Positions 1 to 11,346 of a DNA stretch of 64,000 bases are shown here, piece after piece; position 1 is the first letter of the stretch; each line of letters begins with the position of its first letter. Origin of the DNA: Strongylocentrotus droebachiensis (taxonomy: Eukaryota > Echinodermata > Echinoidea > Camarodonta > Strongylocentrotidae); contig JAVYIG010001820.1 in the NCBI GenBank assembly GCA_035222895.1, positions 1 through 64,000 of the forward strand. Reading direction: 5' to 3'. The notes under the pieces were generated by a model. That model was not told the origin of the DNA. It worked only from the letters and a program-made list of their open reading frames with translations, and made no database searches. The translations under genes and the position numbers were made by a program.

Positions 1-1114
1 CTGAGGCAGTTTTATCTTCCCCTTTTCCTATTGTGACTATGTCCGCTGTAATAATCCTGTGCGCACATGTATAGCTATATACGTCATCATTCTCATTTCT
101 GTGAACGAGTTCAAAAGAAGAAAAAATGGACCAAGGCCAACAGAAATGGAAATGTCATAGTTCTGAGAGTGGTCCATATTTGCGATCAGGTCAGATGAAA
201 ACAATTATAATTCTAGGTATTTGATTATAATTCTCGTTTCATCTTAAAATGATTGTTTTCTTAACCTAAAGTAAAAACAATTAATATAAAATTGATGATT
301 ATCCTTTCACCGGTTTGTGCTCGTTTAAACTATTAAAAAGTACTAAAACTATCTGCCAGCTATTTGAATTTCAAAATTCGTTTTTACGTTGCCGCATCTG
401 TGAAGAGTTTGTCAGACACTCATAATCAAATTGTTCAAGCAATGTCCCTGACCTAATGTTCATAGTTCTTCTATGTCATCTGCGCTCACTGGCGGTTCTC
501 TGACGTAGTTCTGCGTCAGCGTCTGGCACAGTCTTTGACGCAGCGTATCACATTCACATCGTATGCAGAGCGAATGCACAATGAACCGGCCGAATAATTC
601 GATGGATAATGCATCTATTGCTTTCATATGCTGGATTAGCGCAGCTAAATTAAAATGACGCAGTGTGCAAGAGCTTTCATTCGTCTAACCATTACTAGCG
701 GTTGTCAGCTTTTGGTATGCCTGTTCCCAACAATTTACATTACTTTATTACCTCTTATTGTCTGTGCAAGTAATTCAAAACAATATTACCTCTCTTTCTT
801 TTGCGTCCAGTTTGTTTACCTTTGTGATTCTTACATGGTGCGTCAAAGACATATTCAGTTGCTGACGCAGTCATACGCCAGCGAATGACGCTTCGTGTGC
901 AACGGGCATAACTCTGCATTTACTGCACCACTGCATTTGCGATCTGAATCACAGTAGCCGCTCTTTGTTTACGCTGGGTATTCCAGACTCGAATGATGAA
1001 ATGATCGACCCAGATTTGTCGCGGTGGGATATATCGACATCATTTTCAATTTAAATTCCTCTGGGTGTAACGTGACCTCGACATTGGAGTCTCTGCGCAG
1101 AAGGTTCCTCTTCG
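1..1114. other. Anonymous AT-rich DNA
   Basis: No convincing gene. A 77-codon frame at 655-888 has no recognisable motif and looks like chance. The only structure seen is a weak inverted similarity between about 485-546 and 838-885, sharing tgcgtcagc and gtctttgacgca in opposite orientation; no target duplication is visible. Confidence 0.5.
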
Positions 1115-1506
1115 AGAGAAGGTTAAGTTCTGAGAAAAGTGAGATGTTTTTTTTGTGTTGAACTTTCTCATTCGATTTATGTTAGTGTGAAAGAGTCGCA
1201 TAGAAAAAATATTCGCATGAAAAGGACTGCTCTTCAAATGCCTTCATATTTAGACTATGACAAGTAACAGCGAAAGGATGTGGAGCACATTTCCATGACA
1301 AATGTTCGTCTTTTCCCGTAAGCACATTTCTCTGTACAAATATGTGAATTCTAGTAAGACTAGGCTAATTTCTTATCATTTTGATGATTCCAAGACCCCA
1401 TAGTGTGCACCATTTAATGTGCTGCATCGCCTGCATGATAAGTTGTTTCCATTCACTTCAACCCAGTTTCTTTCACAATATAATCGCACGACTAAGAACT
1501 TTATCT
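1115..1506. mobile_element. TTAA-type MITE, AGAGAAG family, diverged copy
   Basis: The left end AGAGAAGGTTAAGTTCTG (1115 onward) is an imperfect inverse of the right end near 1490-1506, which runs into TTAA at 1507-1510. The left flank is TTCG, probably a decayed TTAA. The interior (about 1215-1500) is clearly similar to 24980-25280: both share tttcttatcattttgatgat and the end tttctttcacaat. Length 392 bp against 390 bp for that copy. It is non-coding and non-autonomous. Short frames inside it should not be read as genes. Confidence 0.6.
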
Positions 1507-3187
1507 TTAAGAGCATGATGTTACGTTGAGTCGCTGTGTATCCCCGGTAACCCACTCCGAGTCCCTTTGAAGTATGATATTTCTCTGACGTGAATTGTAA
1601 AGATGTAAGGTATTACCCTCATGGTCAATTGAATCCTAGATCATGACGAAAAGCAATGTTATCTGTTTCGTACTTTAATATCGTCATGATGTTGCATGTG
1701 TTTCAAAGGGAATTGAATGAAATTGAATTGAATTGAATTTAGTTTCTTCTGCAAGACATCCAATCAAATTACATTTCAACGAATGCAGTGTAAGAGAAAG
1801 AGAGGGAAGAATTTTGCGATCTTCATGGTCTTAAAGAGATTCCGCCCCCGCTTTTTCCTGTCTATGCATTTCCAACTCTATCCTCCCCAAACTCTTTCAT
1901 CCCTCTCTCGTTCTCCCCTGTTCCTCTGTCTCTGACTAGTGACCAAATTATGTTTTACTATTCATTCAGATTTTCGCATTATTTTCAGATACAATCACGT
2001 TAATGAATCGAAAATTACCATAATTAACGTTAAAATCGTCATTCCCTGATTAATGGTCATTGAATTCGCTTATCAGAGCAGAAAGCCCATATGAACATAA
2101 TAAGAAACAACGTTTTTTTACAAATCATGTTCGATGAAATCCTTTTTCTGCGCTGCTTTTGATTAGTACTTTTTGTGAAGTTTAATTAATGCTACTCACC
2201 AGGATTTTATAAATAATTCGACCTTTCAATATGGACAAAACTATTTTTTCGCGTTTACCAGTGTTTCAGTACGGATTTGGGAAACACTCAATTGCGCTGC
2301 TTCAATGTTGTCATCATCATACATATTTTGCTCTCCGTTTATTCTTGAATTCAATTTTCCCGTTGTTGCAGGATGATGCATTGCTCTTGTTCAAGATACA
2401 AAAAAATGTTTTCTTTGCATCATCGTTTCCTTGCTATGAAAGTTGACGCGTCTAGGGAGGGAGGAGAACAAAGAGTCACTACTGGTTTGATGGATCACCG
2501 CCAGACAAAGACCAATATCAAACAGTCACACTGAATTCATTTTTCACATTTACAGCGCTAGCTCTACAATCAAAGATTACCATTGAAAAATTCAGAATCA
2601 GCATTATAAGGCGCTAGAACTCACACGGCATGACCGAGAAAGAAAAGTGCAAATCAATTATCGTAAAGTCGGCGCGCAGTCGCTTGCAAGATTCAATCTC
2701 GAATCTCATTGCAACATTTCTTCATGTGCTCATATGATTATTTGAAGTACCTTTCCCGTCACTTGTCAACCAGATTAAAAGTGAGCTAAGGAAGTGGCTA
2801 AAGGGCACAGGGAAATCGATATTCTAGGATGGTTTGAATCGCTTCGTTTTGTTGACGCTGGCGCAAAGATTTGATGCATCAAGACATGAAAAAGAAATAG
2901 ATTCATTGGATTGTCGCTACAAAGCTAGAGAAATGTAATATGTCTCAATTTAAGGACGACGCGAGATAACGGGATTAGACATGCAAGCGGGATTAATATT
3001 TGCTTTGAATGGAGTATTTCTGATGTTGGTTCTGACAGGTTTGGGGTCGTTGTTCCATGTAAGAACAGTTTTCTTAATGACTTGATATATACGACTTGAA
3101 ATCTATATTCGTTTCTTTCATGTTTGCTTACTCATACAGACAATTGTTCTTATGAAATGGCCTTACAAGTATTTTCCATCAAAATGA
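1507..3187. other. Anonymous intergenic or intronic DNA
   Basis: No gene recognised. It holds a short (AATTG)n run at 1711-1740 and a pyrimidine-rich stretch near 1875-1935. A 71-codon frame at 2231-2446 has no family signature. Confidence 0.5.
1711..1740. repeat. (AATTG)n short tandem repeat
   Basis: Several near-perfect copies of the pentamer aattg in a row. Confidence 0.8.
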
Positions 3188-3303
3188 AGAGGAGGAGACA
3201 GAGAAGAGAGAGGGAGAATAGATATAGAGTAAGAGAGAGAAAGAGAGAGAGAGAGAGAAAAAGAGAAAGAGAGAGAGAGAGAGAGAAAGAGAGAGGAGAG
3301 GGG
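3188..3303. repeat. (GA)n microsatellite, interrupted
   Basis: Purine run dominated by GA with scattered A and G interruptions. It creates spurious Arg/Glu-rich frames on the plus strand and Ser/Leu-rich frames on the minus strand. Confidence 0.95.
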
Positions 3304-3803
3304 GTGTGAATAACCTGTATACTTTAATAGTCTCTTTTGGGGGGTTTTGTATGTAATCAAAAGCAATGCGATTGAGAGCTCCAAGTGTTCTCCCACAGTT
3401 TAAGCATAATTCATTAAACAGCGCGGCTCTTTACATTAATAAAGCAATAAACCTCGACGCTGCTCTACTTAACACAAAAGCATTGTTCACCGTATGTTTT
3501 AGGTCACGGGTGGCCAACCTTTTAAAGCTCGCGGGCCACAGCTAACGATTTGCATAACTTGGCGGGCCATAGGTAGTCTTCTCTCCCCCCCCCCCAAAAA
3601 AAAAAGTCATGCAATACGTGTACACACCTGCAATTTTGCAAAAACAAACAAGCAAACAACAAAATCAGTGAAAAAAAACGGCGGGAGAAAAGGGCTGCAA
3701 GTTTCAAGACAAGTATGGCATTTCAAATATATTTCTCATTCACAACATTAATTTGTATAATTATGTACAAAATGAAATTAACACGGCGAGTGATGTTAAT
3801 GCC

Positions 3804-4095
3804 GGGGGGGGGGGGGGGGGAATACTCAGATTTGGCTTAGACGGGGGTGTGCCGCTCAAGCCTCGAAACCCCTACCCATTATTAAGGGTCATTTTTCTCG
3901 AAAAAACCCCTATTTTCCACAATTTTCGGGACTTTTTCGGGTGTTTGCATGGCAAATTTTTTGAAGAAACGGACCCATTTTTAATGGTATTTTTGTTAGA
4001 AGGACCCATGTTTAGGGATTTTGTGTGTGACAAAGTCACCCATTAGATCAGACACCACCGTATGTGATATGTGAATACCCCTCCCCCCCCCCCCC
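3804..4095. repeat. Insert bounded by G17 and C-rich tracts inside the hAT element
   Basis: A pure G run at 3804-3820 opens the segment and a C-rich run at about 4080-4095 closes it, with similar flanks (aatactcag after the G run, inverse gtgaatacccc before the C run). This suggests an inverted-end insertion. The interior contains repeated acccat and aaaacccc words. Family unknown. The 97-codon frame here is probably not a protein. Confidence 0.45.
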
Positions 4096-4113
4096 TCACC
4101 CCCGGTTCGTTAA

Positions 4114-4656
4114 AGGGATAGTTGAGTTCTGTTGCAGAGGGCGCTAGACAAAATATTTTTTCTGTGAGATAATGAAAAACTGAGTGTCAAATTTGAAATA
4201 ACATAATATTTAAATGACAAAATCATCTTTGTTTGATCAAAATCGGTTCAGAGACGGCTGAAATATAACAATTTCTAATACTTGTGTACCACCACAAATA
4301 TTAGATATTTTGAAAAAAATTAAAAAACGGTGAAAAAAACGAAATAACGCCTTTTACGTCGTATTTCAGCCAATGCCGATGTTGGCTTTTTTGTTGGCAT
4401 TTTCGTGTTGCTTATATTACCCACAATTAGCCGGCTCATGCATTGTTATTTTTAATTAAATAATTAATTAACGGTCACCGTGTTTTTTGGTAAGTGGAGC
4501 TGAATTGGTATGATCGTATTGTCTAAATTTCACACATTTTGGGGTCTAAAATTACCTGCATAGCAATTTTAGGTTCTAAAAGGGCACTATAAATGTCATC
4601 GGATGAGATGCGCTTTGAAGGCAATTGCGGTCTGAAAACAGAACACAACTATCCCT
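4114..4656. mobile_element. TTAA-flanked MITE, AGGGATAG family, copy 1
   Basis: Flanked by TTAA at 4110-4113 and 4657-4660. The inverted ends begin AGGGATAGTTGAGTTCTGTT on the left and match the complement of the right end with a few changes. The 543-bp body is repeated at 60740-61283 (544 bp) with high visual similarity: both contain cagagggcgcta, gttcagagacggctgaaata, ttttacgtcgtattt and ggttctaaaagggcacta. The TTAA target together with an AGGGA terminus matches the TTAAAGGRR rule of T2/Kolobok MITEs known from Xenopus; piggyBac is the alternative. It has no coding capacity and lies inside the hAT element, so it is younger than that element. Confidence 0.8.
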
Positions 4657-4918
4657 TTAATGTAATGTAATGAGAGGAAATTTTAGGAGTTTTGTATCAA
4701 CCACGTAACGATTCAATATGTTGTGAATGATGGGAACAAATTATAGAAATAAAGCTGTTTGTAAATGTTTTACCCTATTCCATCGCTGCTATGCGGGCCG
4801 CATTTCATTTATGAGCTATTTTTATTATCACTTCTTGAATGCTCCGCGGGCCGCATCAGAAAAGCTCGCGGGCCGCATGCGGCCCGCGGGCCGCGGGTTG
4901 GCCACCCGTGTTTTAGGT

Positions 4919-6831
4919 AATTACTTGCGTCGGTTTGGCTCTTTCAAAAAAAGGAAAAGAAGGTTGGCCCTTTCAGTTACAAACAAATGAACTACGCCAA
5001 GAGGAAACAGCGAGCAGCTCGAGAAATTAGGCCAAACACAATCATGGCTCTGTCGGCATTATCACATCTCTTTTCATCAAACTGGGTACAGAGTGGTTAG
5101 GCAAAAAAATGATCTAAATCTGGGTCATTGCTTGATGACGTCTTGGTATTGAAATATGGTCTTTATAGGTTTATTAAACACAAAAACCTTCAAGTTCTTA
5201 AAGTGTCTCCGTCGTTGAATATGACTGACGAAAAAACAGCAGCAATTGAATATCGACAGGATCGTCAGTTATTAATATATCAGATCACTTGTTTTTGCAT
5301 GTAAGGTAAACCAGTTTTCCTCATTTTCCCATTTATAGTGATATGAAAAACAGATATTAGAAAGCAAATATACACACCTTTGTTTATTCGCTAGATACAT
5401 ACCCATCAACAGTGAAATTAACAAACAATCGGCAAACGCCATTGATAATTGCTAATCAGAATTGAGTCCATTTTTCAGAAAAATTCGACAGAAAACACCA
5501 AATTGACGAACCTATATATTAGATCTTCCCATCTTAATGTTTAAACCATTATAGATACGAAATAAAAAGGTTCGGTGATTTGTTTGTTGTTGCAGGTATT
5601 ACCTTTAATCCAATTTACCAACGGGCATGAACTGTGATTTGCTTTAAAAGCTTTGGATAAGCAAGTTTGCCAAACAAAGCTGCTCAATTTGTTGTGACAC
5701 ACCCGAGAAATCAGAATTCGTCTTTCTAATTATACAACTGGCTGGCTTTGTTTCACCTGCAGGCGGAGTGACGTAAGGTCGACATTCAAAGCAAATGTAG
5801 ATCTTCCCCTCGCTCTTTATTCTAAAATGAAATAATGTCAGCCTTGTTTCTCGCCTCGGCTTTGTATTCTCCGCCGGCATTTCTATATTATCTCAGCATG
5901 TTTGTCCTCAGCTTTTATATGCTCCTTTGTTGTCACTCTCTATTTTCTTATCTCATGTTCTCATTGCCTAGTTCTCATTGTCTGTATTTATTCATTTCCA
6001 CGATATACATCTGGTTTTCGTCTCGACGTTTGTGTTCCCTTGTTGGAAGGTGTTGAGATTTGTTTGTGATATTGTGTTTTCCCACACCGCTTCTTTTCCT
6101 CTCTGACCGTCACTTTCCTTTCTTGTCTTTCTGTCTCCCTCCTCCCCCTTTTGAAACCCTCTTCGCTCTACCCATCTCCCTCTCTCTTTATATCTCTCTG
6201 TCACACACGCACCCACACCCGTGCGCACTCACTCCCCTCACGAACCATGAATCTCTTATCATTAGATTACCGGATCATGTTTTCCACCAACACGGAACAC
6301 AAATACAATTTGATTTGCCAAATTCCCTTAATGATAATTAATTACGCAAAACCTAATCATAATAACATTGCTGAATAAAATCGAATAATACAAATATTTT
6401 GTATCAATATCGTGACAGCTATAATCATTTTTGAACTGTAAGATTTTCTTTTTGTTAATTTACACCAAAGCATTTGCACAGCTAGGCCTATTAAATGTAT
6501 TTATATTTTTCTCTCCACTACCGCTCCGTTTTTATACTCTCTCTCTCTCCCTCCCCTCTCTGTTGGTTTGTCTTTATCGATTTCCCCCTCTCCCTTTCTC
6601 TCTCTCCATCTTTCTGATTCTCCCTCCCATTTATTCGCCATCTCATTTTCTCCCCTTGAAGTTCTTTTTTCTTCTGATGTCTGCTCCACCTTCCCCATTT
6701 TCCCTCACTTTCCGTTCCTCCTCAATCCACCAACTTTGATTGACAGATTTCGACTACGTGGACGGATTAAGAGCCAGACATCCCACAGGCCAAAGAGAAT
6801 ACATGCCGCATTGCCATGACAAAAACGTAAT
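4919..6831. other. Anonymous DNA with pyrimidine-rich stretches
   Basis: No gene recognised. The plus strand is strongly pyrimidine-rich around 5880-6240 and 6510-6720 (CT runs, including a CA-rich patch at 6200-6240). This produces several overlapping spurious frames of 60-100 codons on both strands. None has a recognisable domain. Confidence 0.5.
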
Positions 6832-7240
6832 ATTTCGATCAATACGAATTCAATTGTGGCCTACATGAAGTATAAGACAGCCATAAATACGATAAATTAT
6901 AATTATATTATGTTCTGATCATTATGTGTTCAATTATGGCAAAAATGAAGTATACAATATTTTTTTCTCTCAAAATTTAGTAGTTTTGAGGGCTAAAATA
7001 TCAGTCCATTATATTTTGATTATTATGAATCCCATTGTGATGGAAATAAAGTATAAAAGGGAAAAATAATGAAAATGTTGATGTGAAAATTATTATGGCA
7101 TTATGCTTCGATCATTGTCAATTTCATAGTGGCCGAAATGAAATGAAGCGACACGAAGACTTGATATTGGTGATAATGAAATCAAATCATTATGTTTCTA
7201 TCATAACGAATCCAATTAACCGAAATGAAGTACGTGATAG
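6832..7240. repeat. Degenerate tandem repeat, about 90-bp unit, five copies
   Basis: Successive units carry the order 'tcgatcattatg - aattcaattgtggc - aaatgaagtat' at about 6832, 6916, 7010, 7098 and 7186, so the period is 83-98 bp. Copies are clearly diverged. A 129-codon frame (7083-7472) begins in this array and is most likely chance. Confidence 0.6.
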
Positions 7241-8162
7241 CAAAAGATATGACACTTCAAAATCACATATCATCATTTCCTCATTTTCAATTTTCACTAG
7301 TTTTATACGAGAAACCGCTCTAAAGGATGTGTATATGCATTATTTAAAGATTTATAAAACTAAAGAACAGACGCAAATGTCCAGAATATGGAAATTACAT
7401 TTTCAATTTAAATTCGAGTTTAAATTCATTTCTATTTTATTCCATTCCTCAGTCCTGAAACAGGATTCATAGAACCAAACATTGAGATGACTTTGCACCT
7501 ATATAATGCTATATATTAAGAAGGCAACTCTCAGATTTTCTAATCCCTTTAAAAATACATAGCGGACAATGACTTCTGGGGTTTGAATAATAGATTACAC
7601 CCCCGAGGGAAAGTATCTCTTTTTCTGCTTACTTACAGAATAAAAACATGATTCTTCAAGATCAGCATGGACAATTTCGGATTGTAAAAAACCACAACCG
7701 CCTGCAGAGATTTTGCAAATGTGATCATTGATATGATGGATGATATTTCGAGCAAGCTTTCCAGGCATGTTGGCACGTTGGATGGCCGTCATCGCCTCTA
7801 GTAACTGGTCAAATCAGGGTAAAAACTAAATTGGAAATCCAAGGAATCTTTCCCAATTAGACCGTAGCCGCATTTCCCCCAAAATATTAAAGCCCATGTA
7901 CAGTAGTAACGACAGAGGTGGGCAGGGGCGGAACTTGACCCTATATAGTTTTTGTTTTGTTGGTGACATGATTAAAACAAAAAAGTAGAACAAAAATTTG
8001 CTCGATTGGATTAAAATGTGACGTCTACCGGCATATGTGGATGTCTAGAACGTTTGTTGTTCTGTAAAGTTTCGGTGATTTGTCAGCACACAAATTCAGA
8101 TTTACCCAGACGACGAGTCTACCGACGCCCCGCCCCCTGCTCTCTTGATCAGTATGTGCTTA
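7241..8162. other. Anonymous DNA
   Basis: No gene or repeat structure identified. A 65-codon minus-strand frame at 7595-7792 has no recognisable motif. The piece ttaaagcccatgtacagtag at about 7888 resembles the terminus of the element that starts at 8167 and may be a lone end. Confidence 0.45.
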
Positions 8163-8166
8163 TTAA

Positions 8167-8349
8167 AGCCCATCTGCACTAGTTTGGCCAGGAGGGATTG
8201 GACTTCCCTGCGTGGTCACTGACAGGTGATTATCTTATCAAATCAGCTCTCAATTAACGTAAGAAAAAGGGGACAATGGGGACCAATGGTCACCGATTAA
8301 TGTTTGCTTTATAGAGAGTGCAAGTAGCTATAAGTAGTACAGTGGGGCT
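8167..8349. mobile_element. TTAA-flanked short MITE, AGCCC family
   Basis: TTAA lies at 8163-8166 and 8350-8353. The left end AGCCCATCTGCACT is nearly the inverse of the right end (AGTACAGTGGGGCT). Length 183 bp. Related sequence in the opposite orientation lies at about 54250-54375 and, as a fragment, at 9079-9146. All share the tagctacttgc and ggtgaccatt words. Non-coding. Confidence 0.65.
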
Positions 8350-8353
8350 TTAA

Positions 8354-8929
8354 GATCCATTATCAGAGGATAGGCTTTGTTCACATCTAACTTAGATCAA
8401 TCTCGCCATCGAGAATAACATATCCTCAGGATTGTGTAATGAATACCAACTATTTTACAGTATCATTATTTGTTTAGTCTATTTTATCGGGAGTATAACA
8501 AGTAGGTCACCATACGGTAGTCAACAGGCACAGCATTGATTTGGAAAATTCCATAAAGCCTTCAGGTTCTAAGCAGCTACAGTAGAGTACCAATGGTCTG
8601 CAGTCTCCATAGTCTCCGGTCTCAAACTCTGTGTTACACGTAACAAATGACGAGGGCATGTGCTTGCAAATTAACCAAAAGTTTTCAGGGTTACACTATA
8701 TATTTTTTTTCTTTCTCATAGAGCCAAAGATTTTCATAGTCATGCTGACGTTTCCTAAAAGTCAATCTCCTTCTCGAAAAGTATCGATGATACCTCAAGG
8801 ACGATCATAGATGTATGTTGCCGCCCACGGCCATGATAACATTGCAGGCTTTAAAAATGGATCATAAATACTACCATGTCCTCATAAAAAGAGGATTAGA
8901 TCGACCTTGGCCTTGGTATTTCTTTCTGT
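8354..8929. other. Anonymous DNA
   Basis: No gene, repeat or terminal inverted repeat recognised. Confidence 0.45.
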
Positions 8930-9068
8930 GTTAAGTAGATTAAGAGGAAAGTGAATCCAATGTGGGCGTTATCCCAGTGTTGGCTTACCCCTCAGCGGAT
9001 CCGTGAGAACCCCTCGGATCCCGAAGGAAAGAAAACAAACACCGGCAACGAAGGAGGCACAATCGTTC
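8930..9068. repeat. Direct repeat unit, copy 1 (diverged)
   Basis: Similar to 9770-9880 and 10105-10170. It shares the ordered blocks 'gattaagaggaaag', 'cccctc.gcggat.cgtgagaa' and 'gaggaaagaaaacaaacacc' in slightly changed form. It is separated from copies 2 and 3 by the composite MITE at 9079-9492. Confidence 0.55.
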
Positions 9069-9078
9069 CTACTATTAA

Positions 9079-9492
9079 AGCCACACTGTCCTACTTGTAG
9101 CTACTTGCTCCCTCTATATAGAAAACAATGCCTAATCGGTGACCATTTTTTCTTCTTTGGTAATAACATACATGAAAAGAGTTGTAAAGGGTACATGAGC
9201 ATTTGTCTACATCAATAACCCACTTCTTGTGATGGCCAAGATTAAACTGATTGAATCTTTGCGCAGCATAAAACGTATGACCATTTGGTACAATTGTCTG
9301 AAAATCAAGACTATTACTTTTGGGCTCTATAGCCCTAAAGTCGATTTGACAACTAATAGTCGTTATTTTCCCACTTGAAGACATTTTCAAGCCCCACTTT
9401 TTTTAGGGAAGTTCTACATTAGTATTATCTTTCAAATGCAGTTGGAATTTAACTTTTTCATTTTTTTGGCCTGCAAATGGGACATAGTCCCT
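9079..9492. mobile_element. Composite of two TTAA-type MITE fragments
   Basis: After TTAA at 9075-9078, about 68 bp match the end of the AGCCC family (tagctacttgctccctctat, ggtgaccatt). From 9147 the sequence switches abruptly to the family seen complete at 57283-57813 and follows it to the end at 9492, where the flank is TTGA. About 185 bp of that second element are missing. The two families' pieces have been joined, or one inserted into the other with loss. Minus-strand frames here (9091-9390 and 9403-9708) are paralleled in the other copy only because the element is repeated. Confidence 0.6.
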
Positions 9493-9660
9493 TTGAGAGG
9501 GAGCTATACAACATAAAGAGTTTATTATTTCCAATTTCATAACTTTAGACTCGATTTCAACCGCGACAACGATCACTGAATATTGTAGGATCGCATATGC
9601 TTCCAATATGTTCATTTGAACCAAATTCATGACCCCATACCAAAACTTTGTATTACCTTT

Positions 9661-9925
9661 AAAAGTCTTGAAACAATATAAAAGTCTCACAAATTTCCTA
9701 CAATACAAAGAAAAAGCATCAGGATTTGGTCAAAATTTGGCAACTTACTTCTTATTTTCTGTATGAGTAGATTAGCGGAAAAAAGCAATTCAATGAGGGT
9801 GATATAATTAGCATTGGCTTTCCCCTTCGGGGATGCGTGAAAACCATTCGGCGCTCCCGGAGGAAAGAAAACAAACACCTGAGCTGGAGGAGCTATATTA
9901 AACGTCTCTCAAAGGGGAAATATCT
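9661..9925. repeat. Direct repeat unit, copy 2 (longest)
   Basis: Shares with 10033-10215 the ordered blocks aagtctcacaaatttcctac, aggatttggtcaaaattt, attcggcgctcccggaggaa, agaaaacaaacacctgagct and acgtctctcaaagg. It is longer than copy 3 because it keeps about 115 bp between the second and third blocks. Confidence 0.75.
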
Positions 9926-10032
9926 TCTTTCTTTATATAGTAGGTCCATGTTCCTACCAAAAAAAAACGTATGTTATGTTTTATGCATAGGCCTAATACC
10001 GATGATTGAAGGATAATGAATGTGTGCAATAT

Positions 10033-10215
10033 GAAGTTTTGAAACAAATCAAAGTCTCACAAATTTCCTACACATGAAGACAAAGCATTAGGATTTGGTC
10101 AAAATTTCCCTATGGGGATATGTGGAATTCATTCGGCGCTCCCGGAGGAAAGAAAACAAACACCTGAGCTCGAGGAGTTAAAAACGTCTCTCAAAGGAGG
10201 AATATCTTTTTTCTT
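10033..10215. repeat. Direct repeat unit, copy 3 (internally deleted)
   Basis: The same blocks as copy 2 in the same order and orientation, with about 115 bp missing between aaaattt and the ggggat.tgtg block. Offset between copies about 0.3 kb. Confidence 0.75.
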
Positions 10216-11035
10216 ATTGTGAATCAAACGCAGAAAGGAATACCGTTGGAACATGCGCTTTGTATCATATTGTTACAATTATTGCTTAAAAAGTGTTAAT
10301 TATCAAAGTTGCTTTCTTTTGTGGGTGAGGGAGTTTGTGTGTGTTTGTGTGTGTGGGGGGGGGGGGGGAATGGGCGCTAAGGAAAACCCACGTTACGAAT
10401 GTGAGGGAATCAATCTAAACATGGTTATGATTAATTCTGACAATGAAGAATTAAACGTAAACAAACCGGACTAAAATTGGACTATAATAGCATAATTGTA
10501 TTGATTATTCGGTAACTAGTCAATTTGTGTATTATGAGGTTTGGGATTGTCCATAAAAACTTGTCTAATTTTGCTGATCAATGGAAACCACTAATGGCAG
10601 ATATATTAATATATGAGGCTACAGGCTTTCGTCAATAGTGGTTCGTTAATTATTTCTCGAGAAATTTAAATATGAAATCACTACAACTGCACTACGTTTT
10701 AATGGACGATGATACTATGCAATAATCCCCCATGGATATTAAAAATAAATATTAAGACAAGTTGTCCCTTTCCTGTCTCAGAACTCAACCTCCTCTTTAA
10801 AGTGTATATGAGATGCAAGTGAAGTAGGTATGCTAAGAGGAGGGGATTTGTTATCGAGGTTGATGCGACCGTGTCACTCCGATGAAGACGTCCTGTGTAT
10901 ACCCGATACATCGGGGAGGGATCTGATATTGGCCAAGTTTACACGGGAACGCCGTCATTTTAACCTTATGAAACTTATGAAGTCTTAAACAACGATCTAC
11001 TGCAAACGACGAGGGTTCATACGGGACCGAAAACA
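10216..11035. other. Anonymous DNA with one G tract
   Basis: No gene recognised. A GT-rich run followed by a pure G tract lies at about 10333-10368. Confidence 0.5.
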
Positions 11036-11346
11036 ACAGGGGGTGATTCACAGAGATCCTAAGGTGAACTTATCTCTCAGTTGGTCTTAAAAATTATGGA
11101 AAGCCGGAAGCGTCTTTGAAAATATTTTGTTAAAGTTATTTTAAAAGGCATCACATGTTGATCCAAATTTATCTTTTCTATGATCAAGGAGATTCATGTT
11201 CTTGATGTGGAAATGATACAAAGTCTACAATACTTCAATTTTTGCTTTAGAATATATTTCATCTTAAGGCTACAAATGGCTCTCCATAATGTTTAAATCC
11301 AACTTGGAGTTAAGTTCGACTTAGGATCTTTGAGAAACACCCCAGG
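11036..11346. mobile_element. 0.3-kb TIR element, GTGTTTCAC family, copy 1
   Basis: Inverted ends: left CAGGGGGTGATTCACAGAGA, right the inverse of CCTGGGGTGTTTCTCAAAGA. The interior matches 18589-18884 in the same orientation, with tggaaagcc, gaaaatattttgt, gttattttaa, atggctctccataat and agttaagttcgacttag in order. No coding frame. No target duplication is obvious, so the superfamily is unassigned. Confidence 0.7.

Larger units (their letters stand above)
3505..4910. mobile_element. Non-autonomous hAT element with nested insertions
   Basis: The ends are perfect 15-bp inverted repeats, CACGGGTGGCCAACC at 3505-3519 and its complement at 4896-4910. They are flanked by an identical 8-bp duplication TTTTAGGT at 3497-3504 and 4911-4918. 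An 8-bp duplication with this kind of terminus is characteristic of hAT. The sub-ends are rich in cgcgggccgca motifs, as in many Charlie/hAT-type elements that begin with a ggtggccaacc-like terminus. There is no transposase frame. The interior carries a G-tract/C-tract bounded insert (about 3804-4095) and a separate TTAA-flanked element (4114-4656). An 87-codon frame at 4727-4990 crosses the right boundary and is not a gene. Confidence 0.88.

Noticed and set aside
485..885. Inverted similarity suggesting a TIR element
   Set aside because: Only short shared words; no flank duplication and no second copy found.
4114..4656. Assignment of the TTAA elements to piggyBac
   Set aside because: TTAA fits, but piggyBac ends usually start CCY, whereas these start AGGGA/AGAGA as in T2/Kolobok MITEs. 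Not excluded.
9091..9390. 99-codon minus-strand frame resembling another at 57427-57711
   Set aside because: Looks conserved, but both lie within copies of the same TTAA-flanked element; the amino end of one copy is from unrelated sequence and no known motif is present.
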